From the NCBI GenBank assembly GCA_024509875.1, contig JAMPIV010012158.1, positions 62,001 to 126,000 of the forward strand: a DNA stretch of 64,000 bases, written 5' to 3'. Position 1 is the first letter of the stretch, and every line of letters begins with the position of its first letter. The DNA comes from Oreohelix idahoensis. Its lineage: Eukaryota; Mollusca; Gastropoda; Stylommatophora; Oreohelicidae. The notes under the pieces were generated by a model, which worked only from the letters and a program-made list of their open reading frames with translations, did no database searches and was not told where the DNA came from. The position numbers were made by a program, and so were the translations under genes. Shown here piece after piece: positions 37,840 to 47,462 of the stretch.

Positions 37840-40256
37840 TGTCGTGAAATATTCTAATCCACATATATAAATTATCAGGTAAATGTAAAGCCTAACACAT
37901 AAATTCAATAAAAGGAAAGAAGAATGGTAAAGAACAGTGCTGTCACAATGACTGTACTCGAAATCCCCCTTGTTTTCTACTTCGTCTGCAAATTGTAACG
38001 TTTCACGTTGATAGTAAAAGCCTACTGCTTCAATACCCACTTTCTACGATAAAACGTGTACTGCCTTTCTAAGAAAAACCTTGAGATACGCAGCTGACCT
38101 AGATTTAAAATTCCATTCATGTCATTTTATACACTACGTTACGATAAACGAAAGACAGATGGACTAAAGATAGAAAGAAAGGGAGAGGCTGAAAGCCGGA
38201 ACGCAGGCAATACTAACACAGTCGCGCGATACACAATTACTACCATCACGCGTGTAAGGCCACATGCACTAGTTTTTTTCAAATCGACAGTGATAAAACG
38301 AGAGTTAGGTTTTAAAACTTACAAAACGCTTATTAGGAAACATGACATTCTACTGTTTTATGTCTGAAATCCTGACATTAGTATGACAGTACAGCAGACA
38401 CCATAAAGTTTGGAAGTGAGGAGGTGGCAACAGCACGACTATCCTAGAAGCAAATGCATATTTTGGACGCAGCCACTTAGCTCCTTTAAATTTGTATATT
38501 TGGGTTCCTTAGGACTTGCTGACAAAGAATATGTTAAACGTTACGCAAATAGTCTAGGAATTACCAAATTATATCCAAAAGAAATAGTGAGGGATGTCAG
38601 ACAACACCCAAATCAGAATCGCTCAGTGGCAGATTTTCACCCCACCATTGTACGGGAAATGGGTCTCCATGTTAAATCCGATTTTATTGGAGCGCAATAA
38701 ATGTAAGGCTAAACACGATTAGTCGGGCTATAAATACTACTTCTTTGTTGTTAGGGGAAAAGTGAGTAGGAGTACTTTTTTGAAAAGCTGTGTAAACATG
38801 GCACGATTGGTTAGACCTGCCAATATAGTCAATTAGAGGCGTCAGGTCACCCCCACATTTGCAAATAAACTTACTACAGAACCAGTGCGTTGAGCGCCAG
38901 TGCATATTTTTCTAAATAAAAGCCTGGGACATCGGCAGATCGAAATTGTGCTATATTCAGTGCCAGTCAACGTAATTCTGTATTATTTCCATGAATTGTG
39001 GTAAGCTTGAAATATTTGATATCTTTTAATGAAAATTAAATGTAAATTGATAATTTATGTCTGTATATATGTGTGGTTCAGTAGCGAACATGAGGTGAAG
39101 CCTATATAGTGCTCCAACCTGAACAGAAGGTGTCGGAGGAAAGTAAAACTACATGGAATTGCCAAACAGTACACTGACACCTATTTTATTGACTAGAAAG
39201 AAATAATGCTGGAATTGCAGAGGCGTAGTAACCATTAGGGAGGAATATACTGGTGAAAATTGTTTCAGATGAAGATAGCAGTTGGCCTACCGCTCTGAAC
39301 TCAGTGTTTGTTATGTATTGTGCTCAGTGTAGAAATAGAGTATAAATTAGTTCTGAAGTAGGAGGTACAACCTTCTTGTTTCAGGGACTGTGGTCCTAAA
39401 GTTATTGAGCAGCACCTGGTCAGAGCTTTGCTGAATCCAGAGGCGGACAGCATACTCCTTGGTCCATATAGCAAACAGTGAGGTGTCTCCAGAACACAGG
39501 GGAGCAATCGAGCAGAGGAGTCTTTTCCTGCCACCATCACGAAAGATAAGCCTATGTGGCCAGCGGAGCTCAACATTATGTAACCCCATCTTAAACTGAC
39601 ATTGTATAAAAATAAGAGGGGAAATTAATTGTTTTAATGAACGGAACTGAGAACATCTCCAATACTAGTTCCAACAGAAACAAACACTTGAAGTCATGAT
39701 GACAAATATCAACATAGCTTGAAAAAACAAAACCAGTATTACCTCATATTACTACTACACAACTGACACACATAGGATAATATTAATAAAATATGTCACT
39801 ACAAGATTCATATTGATAAATTCTGTACATATAACTTGTAATTAAAATTGATTGTGATTCCTGGTTCACTTTGTATTTGAATCAGGACACATATATATTA
39901 GTGACAGTAATTAATACATATTTATATTTGAAAATTTACCAGTGCCTCATTTAAGGATAGTCTTATAGAGTGTTAAATGTATGTGAGTGTCACAGTGTTG
40001 TCACGTGTGGTGGAATAAATTAAATTGTTTATCTGTCTGTTGTTGTTGTGACTTACACTTCATCATATACATACCCTAGACATTCAACGTAGTCATCACA
40101 ATATTCCAGAATAATTCTGACTGAGGTATAAATATGTGGTAGCAAGTAAGGTCATCTGTAATACACTACCCTTATTAGATACAGATACCTTCACAGCTGA
40201 TCTCAGTCAGTACACTAAGTCCCCTATAAATATTTATAATATACCACTTTACCACA
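37840..40256 (+). repeat. 3' LTR of element 2 (2417 bp)
   Basis: Starts TGTCGTG and ends ccaca, followed by the CCTTC duplication. It represents the LTR without the SINE. A plus-strand ORF at 38410-38700 (96 codons, VKRYANSLGITKLYPKEI) is open here but has a stop in the 5' LTR copy (tatag near 31488). No function can be assigned. Confidence 0.9.
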
Positions 40257-40689
40257 CCTTCACATTTCAGAGGTCCTGGGTACTGACGTTAATGTGGTAC
40301 CAAACGCTTGAAAATTGATTGATTCAGGACTCTGCCTGTTTACTGTGTGCCCATGCTAGTGGCCATTGCCTATCAAACAGGGAACAGATTGTCAAGCGAG
40401 CAGAGGAAAGATTCAACATATATTCTACTGCAAAGATAAGTTCTCGTTCGCCACCTGAAAGCTCAACTACAGAACTTTATAAGAAGAAATATAAAAAGTG
40501 ACAGTGAATAAAATTGGGACAAATATTAATAGTACCACAAGCGACAAAATAGAAACAGACATTAATAAAAGGATATGATTTCAAACAACGACCCAGTGGT
40601 ACTACCAGTATTTCCTTAAAGTAGGAGAACACTACAGACGTATATGAGAATAATATTTTTATGTATGGACAGGGGATCTATTGTGCTAT

Positions 40690-41115
40690 TTGACTGATGT
40701 AATTGATTATTTTGATTTCACTTTTAAATTGTCAATCCTGATTCCAAATAAATTAGAATCAGGATAATAAAATTGTAAAAATTATCTTTACACAAAATTT
40801 AACCACAGTCTTAAATAAGATAGCCTTTTACAGTGTCGTTTGTATGTTATTGTGGTAGTAATGTGTGCTGTTGTGAATAATAAACTATTTGTTTGTATGT
40901 TTGTTGATTTTGTATATTACACTCTACATTCATAACCCTAGACACTAAACGAAGTCATTTAATATAATAATAAATACATTTTGAATGAGATAAAAGAGGT
41001 GGTAGCGGAAAGGTACCCTAAAAAGTTCACAATACTATTGGGTAAATTCAGGGACCTTCATAGCTAATCTCATTTAATACAAATATAATAATACCTACAA
41101 CAATTCATAACATCA
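40690..41115 (+). repeat. Diverged right end of a related LTR
   Basis: Aligns with the last ~420 bp of the element 2 LTR: 'ccctagacactaaacgaagt' against 'ccctagacattcaacgtagt', 'gtggtagc', 'ccttcatagctaatctca' and final 'ccaccacaa'. No internal region follows. Between 40262 and 40690 nothing was recognised. Confidence 0.6.
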
Positions 41116-41117
41116 AA

Positions 41118-41215
41118 TCCACCACAATTATCATCATCATCCTCATCACCATCATCATCATCACCACCATCATCATCATCATCATCACCATCATCATCAT
41201 CAACATCATCATTGT
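41118..41215. repeat. (CAT)n tract
   Basis: Interrupted CAT/CAC triplets directly between the LTR relic and the leader-like sequence of the next element. Confidence 0.9.
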
Positions 41216-41276
41216 GGCAGCTTGCCTTGGTAGATAGCAATGTCAATATTTCCTGAGGTTAGACCTGGCGCCAATT

Positions 41277-42124
41277 TGTATGATGTGGCCGCCTGCGCTA
41301 ACAGTTGGTTACCTCACATGGCCCTTGCATGCCCAGGTTCTTTGCTTCAGTAGCTAGCGGTGACATGATGAATGATTACAACAGTCACACACACAGCGAG
41401 CGATGACACAACGCCAAACAGAGCTTCCATATAACTAGTCAACGCCACAGTCAACTGAAAATAGTTTTTTTACACTGATGTGGAACACTGCTGTTACTTG
41501 GACCTCTACAATCTTGGTCCGTCACTCTTCCTTCCTCAAGTCTCGTTCAGCATTGTAACTACACATTATAGCGTCTAACCATCAATGGTTGTTCAGGTGC
41601 TATCAGTATCTACCTCAGTTCTTTCTTCCTAACAAATTCTTGTCTATTGTTATATGTCCTTCTATATTCAGGTTATCTATGTAATACCGGACGTCTCCGG
41701 GGTTGTTCTTTTCCCTTCTATAGATGAAGAATAGGACTACTGTATAGATGTAACAAATTTCACCCTACGTGCCTTTTTCCTTCTGAATAGAATCTTCGTC
41801 CTACTGTTCCTCCTTCCTAGTCAAGAATTATCATTGTCAAATATGTTGGGTTAATCATCACCCAATCTAGTCTCCTTGCCTGAGACTTTTCATAACACAT
41901 TCTACTTGACTATTGCCTTCAACATGGCTACCCTTGTACCTCTAGCGTATATGTGCGACTTGCACTGCTTCATTCACGCTTCTGACTGCCGCTGGAAAAC
42001 GTGCCTCACTGGATTTCTGTTCACCTATTTTCCCATGCACATTCTTATTCGTGCATCCCCTTTTTCTACTCTATCTAGACTTTCCTATCTCTGATTCTCA
42101 TTATTCTTTCTCTTATCTGCCACA
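41277..42124 (-). repeat. 3' LTR of element C (848 bp)
   Basis: Homologous base by base to 47463-49244 minus its insertion. Similarity to the other copy continues about 40-60 bp beyond the LTR end into leader-like sequence (41215-41276), which is unexpected for a simple 3' LTR. Confidence 0.8.
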
Positions 42125-42143
42125 TCTATCTCCTTATCCCTCC
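42125..42143 (-). promoter_or_regulatory. Polypurine tract of element C
   Basis: The minus strand reads 'ggagggataaggagataga' immediately before the LTR start TGTGGCAG. Confidence 0.7.
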
Positions 42144-42256
42144 AAAATAAATTATTTATCCGTAGGAGAAAAAATTTATTTTCATGGTTGTACCAACACT
42201 ATTATATTTTTCCTATATAAAAAAAAAGACCTGAGAAATGTGCTGTTACAACTCTT

Positions 42257-42545
42257 GTTCTTCTTCTTCTTCTTTTTCTTCTTCGTTCGTCCTGAAAAGG
42301 ACGGTGGTTGCGTTGTGTCTGTTTGCGCCTAAGCTGTGATATCTGCACCTTTCGGTCGACACATTCGACTTCTGCACGGCATTTTTTAAGGACCGGGTTT
42401 GCCTTCCCATTTCGATCCATGCTCGCTCAGCCAGCCTGCACTGCTGCAGACTATTTCCAGGACCACCACGTGGAGGTGGAGCACGGTCTTGACCAGCTCT
42501 GGTTCGCTGGTCCTGACGCAGGCAGTCAAGCTATGAGTCGCTGAC
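42257..42545 (-). repeat. Unclassified ~280 bp segment with histone-like stem-loop
   Basis: Not AT-rich, unlike its surroundings. On the minus strand it runs from about 42545 and ends in the hairpin CGTCCT-TTTC-AGGACG (42288-42303), followed by a purine run of GAA triplets. The 6-bp stem, UUUC loop and purine-rich downstream stretch resemble the architecture of replication-dependent histone mRNA 3' ends, but no histone coding sequence precedes it. It may be a SINE-like or retroposed unit. Confidence 0.4.
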
Positions 42546-44660
42546 TGCATTCAGTATTGCTGCATCTTGGGGTCCCAACCCTTGTTCAACACATAACTAA
42601 TTTCGATCTCTCCAATGGACAATTTTTTTTTTTTTTTTTTTTTTTACACAACATAATTATATTGTACTGGGAACGTTCTTGTCCCGTCCTTCTAGCAATA
42701 ACTACATTCATCCACATCTCCTTCCCTTTCATACTTCTAATGAAGAACAATTTATATTTCTCCATCTCTTTCATTCACAATCGACAAAGTTTATTTGCTG
42801 ACATTCATTCTTTCATCACTGCTAACGCGCACATCATTTTGCTAACAATTTTAATGTATCCCTCACCTGGTGTGGTTTTCTTTTACCATTTCTTCACTAT
42901 ACTTAGAACCTGCTCTGTCCTGTCTTATTATGTACACTTTACATGTCTGCATGAGCCATTCAGTCATCGACATGTCTGCGTAAGCCATTCAGTTGTCGTA
43001 GTCTCATTCTAATGCCGTCCCTCTGTCTATCCCTGGGAGAAATGTTTACCTCCCATTTGCGAACACTTATCTTCCCTTTTCTTCGCTACTATCTACTCAT
43101 GTTACATGATTTTTTTTTTTAATACATGCTTTTGACACGTGCTTATATTTTCACTTCTTTATTGGTCTTCATTTTTCCATATCAGTCACATTTCATCATT
43201 TTCTTATGTTACAACATATCATCATACCAAAACTGAGGAATTACTCTTTTCCCGTCACTTTTCTTAAGTGATCTTTAATTCCTCTTTACATTTATGACTA
43301 TTCTTACTCTCGTCTTTCGCTCTCACATTCTGCCCACTCTGTATATATCCATACACAGTTTATTTCCTTTTACTCATCCAGTCACTCCTATTGTCATATA
43401 TGTAAACGCATCATATTCTATTATTGTCTGTCACCACACAACTGGTGTGTATTGTTTGGCCTCTTTCTTCTCTCGTATAAAGCCTAAACATATCTTCTGT
43501 CATGTATTTCTTTATACATTGTTCATGATGGCGTGAGCCATCTAACTATCATGGCAACACTGAATTGCCATCTTCCTGTCCAACCTTTTCTAACTAGACT
43601 TCTGTCCTTGGTCTACTACGCGGAAATATTTGCAACTTCTTGGGTCTACCTATCTTAAACCATTTTGTCGCTTTTGCCTATTTGCGTGTTTTTCTGCTGC
43701 TGTCCTGTCACTTGACTTTTTTTTCTACTTATGTCTGTCTCTCGTTACTCTATTTTTATGTCCACTCCTTATCACTTTGTTTCATGGTTTCTCCATATTT
43801 CTTCTTTTGTCACTGTTTCTTCAGTACTCCATGTCTGTATTATGTTCCTGTGCCTTTTCACTTCTCATTTTCTTCTTTTGTCACTTTCTTTTGGCTTCTC
43901 AATGTCCGTTCTCTCTCTGGAACCTCTCTTTGTGCTACCTCCTTTTCTTTCCTTCTCCAGAACACTATATCTCACCGTGTCTGAATTTCTTCTGTATATG
44001 TTCGGTGAGGGTTACCCTCAATAGACTCTCATTTGTAGCCTGGCAAACGCCGCACTTAACGTTTTATATGTTTTTCGTTTCCTCCCTGGAACGTTCTTAA
44101 CACATTTCTCTTCTCTTTATGTATGTCGGAGAAAAAAAATATGATTTCTCATCAAAGTCTTCACAAGACTCCGGCCACTGCCGCAAAAATCTCTCTTTGC
44201 CATTTTCTTCATGGCCTCACACTTCCACATTCGTTCCTTCTAGAACTCTCCCTTCTATATGTCTGTGCCATCCTTCCTGTGGCTTCTCAATACTCCCGTC
44301 ATTTCTCCATAGCTCTCATCTCTTATCCATTTCCCTATGGTTCTCTATTGTGTTCGGTGGAGAATGACTCCACTAAAAGTCTCCTCACGACTTAGCTAAC
44401 GCCGCCATTTTTATTCCTCTCTTTCCATCGTTTATGCGCCTCTGACAATTCCCTCCATCTAGTATGACTCGTTATCTCCGCATAACGTCTCCACCTTTCT
44501 GCCCTGTCCGCAAGTATTTTATATCAGGTTGTATACTGGGTACTCCCGTTCTCTACTCCTATTTCTGTATTTACTCCCTTCTTCCTTAATTCTTCTACTA
44601 TTCTCTCCTCTTCTGTAAGTCCTTTGTGTCCGTGACTACCGTCACTCTCCTCAGACACTA
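42546..44660 (-). other. Purine-rich (minus strand) decayed interior of element C
   Basis: Strong strand asymmetry: the minus strand is rich in A and G, so plus-strand ORFs are Phe/Ser/Leu-rich shadows. Short Lys/Glu/Arg-rich readings such as GLTEEERIVEELRKKGVN near 44600 (minus) suggest degraded coding sequence following the DEK_C ORF. Diverged repeats are visible, for example 'gttcggtgagggttaccctc' at 44002 against 'gttcggtggagaatgactcc' at 44354. Confidence 0.45.
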
Positions 44661-44667
44661 CACTGTC

Positions 44668-46100
44668 TCAGTCAGTTGACACCGATTCTGAAGACCACCT
44701 CCGTCTACTGCTATGCTCTGCTTCATTAACCGTCTGTCGACTTTTCCTCCTGGTCGATCTATCCTCTTCCTCTTCTTTGTAATCTTCATTCCCTGTGTCC
44801 TCCACATACTCCTCTCCATTCAATATTTCGATCACAAGTTTGTGAACTTCTTTTTGCCTTTTTGAAAAGTCTGTATCAAACTTTACTTCCAGCAATTTCC
44901 GCACCTTCCTTGTTGTCAAGGTGTTGAGATCGGCTCCTCTTTTGGTACTTTTTATTGCCTTCTTTATTTCATTTACACTTGGTTCAGCCATTTTGATAAT
45001 TTTCTTCGTCTTTATCTGATTTATACATCCAAGATCACTATTCTCATTTTTCGGCCAATAAACTCTATTGCCTTTGTCGTCCGTTCTATGATCGAGCTCG
45101 TCCGATCTATAACCTTGGGCATATTCGTCGGAGTCCATAACTCTATCTTCCCCACTTGACGAATCGGATTCTGATTCTATGTCAAGTTGGTACTTTTCGT
45201 GTACAGTATTTACACCTTCCTGTTTCGTATTCTATACTCCTCTTGTACGCCTATAAGATGTGTCCATGTCCTGTATTTCTTGTGGACCTGTTTTCTTAGG
45301 ATTCCTTCTTACTGCTGTTCTTATACGCCTGTACGATGTGCCAGTGTCCTGCGTTTCTTCTATCCTATCTTTTCCATTGTCCGTCTTCGCTGATCTTTCT
45401 TTCTCTTGCAGTAATATCTGCATCGGTTCATCCTTCTTATTCTTTACCTCGGCGATATCCCTATGCTGTGGTACCACTACTACTTTAGCCGTTTCTCGGT
45501 TCGTCCCTTTTACACTGAGTGGCATCTTAGATTTTCTCGTATTGTCTAATACATGTGACCATGTTTCCTTTCCTCTCATGGCGTCTTTATCATTTTGTGC
45601 TGACCCCACATGTGACGCTACAGTATCTATCTCCGTTTGTGTTCCGGCACTAATCATCTTTGTTTTATTCGCCTCTTGTTCTTGTGTTATTGTCCTAGCT
45701 TGATTATTATTCATAGGGGTCAACTGCGCCCTATTTGTTTTTACATCACTGATCTGTTGATGTCTGTTAAAGGTTTTTCTCCATTGTTTCACTGGCTGTA
45801 TATGTGCTCTTAGTCCATCTTCTGTTGTTATTATACATCTTTGTTGGTCACTCGAAACATTATTTATTTCCCATAACTTTCCTAGTTTTATTCCTTTAAT
45901 AAAGTTTCTCACTGCAATGCGACAGTGTCTTCTATTGAGACTGTTCCAGTGTGCCCTTCCAGCAGCTGTTTCTAGAATTTTGTTTTTGTCATTATTTTCT
46001 CTACATTGTCTATTTTGTATATTTTGATGACACCTTTCCCACTTGTTGTTTTGTTCCTTCCTGTTTTCATATCTTACGTGGGCATTTGTTTTGTGTCGCT
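44668..46100 (-). pseudogene. ORF with C-terminal DEK_C-like domain (element C), one in-frame stop
   Basis: One minus-strand frame runs from before 46100 to 44668, broken only by TAG at 45234-45232. The upstream part (45912-45232) reads FIKGIKLGKLWEINNVSS, then a polar, Gln/Lys/Arg-rich stretch ending in two similar blocks (TGTSYRRIRTAVRRNP and MDTSYRRTRGV). The downstream part (45138-44668) has acidic SESDSSSGED just before it and, at its residues 51-107, EPSVNEIKKAIKS, GADLNTLTTRKVRKLLEVKF and DFSKRQKEVHKLVIEIL. This fits the DEK_C domain (a helical DNA/chromatin-binding module) in length and in the ADL..T.+.VR..LE.KF pattern. An acidic and Arg/Ser-rich tail follows. Assignment is by eye. 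If right, a chromatin-associated domain is carried by an LTR element. Confidence 0.55.
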
Positions 46101-46560
46101 GGCTCTTTATTACTCTCCCACTCTCTGTGGTGTTGGCGGTTACATCCTTCCTGTGCCATTTCTATTCTATGTATTTGCGGTTCCCTATCACAAGTGTGAC
46201 AATGTCCTTTCCCCTTCGTATCGTATGATTTATACTCTGATTGAAGATCTCTTTCATTGAGTAATATGTCTAATCGCCTGCTCATAAAATCTGTAACCAA
46301 ACCAGCAGACGAAAAAATCGCAATTTTCACTTTCTCAAAATCATCTGCGTTTATTGACATCGCATATTTATCAATGTCTGTAAGCCACTTACGGCATGCG
46401 TGTGGGTCACCTGTAAATATGTCAACATTACCTTTTATGTTTGCATATCTGGCGCTGTTGCCCAACCTTGGCTAATGTGTCACTAATCGCTTTTACCAAG
46501 TCCAATGTCTGACGGTCTTGCCTGTCGTAATGTGTCTGTTCGCTCTGTGTCATCATAAAA
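46067..46560 (-). pseudogene. gag-like ORF (element C), frameshifted
   Basis: The minus strand starts at 46560 with MMTQSEQTHYDRQ and DLVKAISDTLAKVG. It shifts frame near 46465 into RYANIKGNVDIFTGDPHACR, KWLTDIDKYAMSINADDF and VKIAIFSSAGLVTDFMSRRL. F.GDP followed by W..DI..Y and an Ala/Ser-rich helix is a typical retroelement capsid pattern. Further on, CHTC followed by His and Cys could be a zinc knuckle. It overlaps the frame of the DEK_C ORF for more than 70 nt before its stop at 46067, as in gag/pol overlaps. The exact gag family was not identified. Confidence 0.55.
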
Positions 46561-46565
46561 TCAGA

Positions 46566-47020
46566 AAAATAGTTACTTTTTTCTAATGCTAACTAATCAG
46601 GTACAATCAAAAGAGCAACACCCAAAAATATATATATATATATATATCTTCAAACTGTCTTGTACCTGCAAGCAAAAGAAACTTATTATTAGTTGTTGGG
46701 GGGTGGTGGGCGCTGCAAAAGAATGATTCCGTTACACAGATTATATACACCTAGTGTTAATACACAACTGTGTGGTCACATTGTTTAACTATTAATTTCT
46801 ATTATCGTAGTGTTAATGCTTTTACACCGTATCACTTATATCCGTAACTACTATCACTAACTAAAATGGTACCTACAGTATCTATACCTTAACTAGTTGT
46901 GTTGATTCTCCGTTGGAGCGCTCTTGTTTCCTAATGTCCCCTTGTAATACGTAGTTGTGCTACACCTTACTAACCGCTGTGCTCCAGGTACATTTGTACT
47001 ACACAGTACGTTACATGAGT
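46566..47020. other. Element C leader, non-coding part
   Basis: AT-rich with a short TA run near 46625-46647. No ORF of note. Confidence 0.5.
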
Positions 47021-47410
47021 TCACACGTATTCTTGCTTGACTGGTGACGACGTACAGCTGCGATTACCTTTTCTAACAGATGGATGGAGAGAAAAAAAAA
47101 TGTCTCGTACCTTGCCTTGATTGTGATTCGGTCTGGTGATTCTCGATGTCAACACGTTAAGTTGTCCACACTGTTGGTACTCGAACTCTTTCTGTTTCTT
47201 GCTACTGTGTCTATTGCTGACGTTATTATGTTTCTTGCTGCACTGTTTGTTGTTGACGTTGTTCTGTTTCTTGATTCTGTGTCTATTGTTGACGTTATTT
47301 TGTTTCTTGCTGCACTGTTTGTTGTTGACGTTGTTCTGTTTCTTGATTTTGTGTCTATTGTTGACGTTATTTTGTTTCTTGCTGCGCTGTTTGCTGTTGT
47401 GTACCATCAA
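47021..47410 (-). CDS. Leader ORF with 12-residue repeats (element C)
   Basis: A 129-codon minus-strand ORF begins about 40 bp after the primer site. Its first half is built of 12-residue units of the type KKQNNVNNRHKI / KKQNNVNNKQCS (36-bp units, 72-bp pairs), so the repeat preserves the frame. The C-terminal half is unrelated (GQLNVLTSRITRPN). No family is recognised. It may be a chance open frame through a minisatellite, but the length multiple of three is notable. Confidence 0.35.
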   Translation of the reverse strand: MMVHNSKQRSKKQNNVNNRHKIKKQNNVNNKQCSKKQNNVNNRHRIKKQNNVNNKQCSKKHNNVSNRHSSKKQKEFEYQQCGQLNVLTSRITRPNHNQGKVRDIFFSLHPSVRKGNRSCTSSPVKQEYV

Positions 47411-47446
47411 TGCCTCTCTGCGTAGCTGTCAATACTTCATGAAGTT

Positions 47447-47459
47447 GGTCTCGGCACCA
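47447..47459 (-). promoter_or_regulatory. Primer-binding site of element C, tRNA-Phe-like
   Basis: The minus strand reads TGGTGCCGAGACC, 3 bp after the LTR end CATACA. The tRNA-Phe complement begins TGGTGCCGAAACC, so 12 of 13 positions agree. Confidence 0.6.
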
Positions 47460-47462
47460 GTT

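Larger units (their letters stand above)
30749..40261 (+). mobile_element. Ty3/Gypsy LTR retrotransposon (element 2), ~9.5 kb, non-autonomous
   Basis: Complete by its ends: CCTTC at 30749-30753 and again at 40257-40261 is the 5-bp target-site duplication, and both LTRs run TGTCGTG...ACCACA. The interior holds a PBS-like site, an internally deleted gag, a zinc knuckle, an H2C2 remnant, an integrase C-terminal module, part of RT and a polypurine tract. The integrase core, most of the protease, the YxDD part of RT and RNase H are missing. An inverted segment at about 35911-37177 interrupts RT. Confidence 0.9.

Noticed and set aside
30733..40136. Repeated ORFs (MGIEAVGF..., MHWRSTHW..., MLSSAGHI...) found two or three times
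   Set aside because: They recur only because the LTR is present in several near-identical copies; recurrence is not evidence of selection.
42557..44395. Plus-strand Phe/Ser/Leu-rich ORFs resembling membrane proteins
   Set aside because: The plus strand is pyrimidine-rich here; apparent hydrophobic segments are composition artefacts opposite a purine-rich decayed strand.
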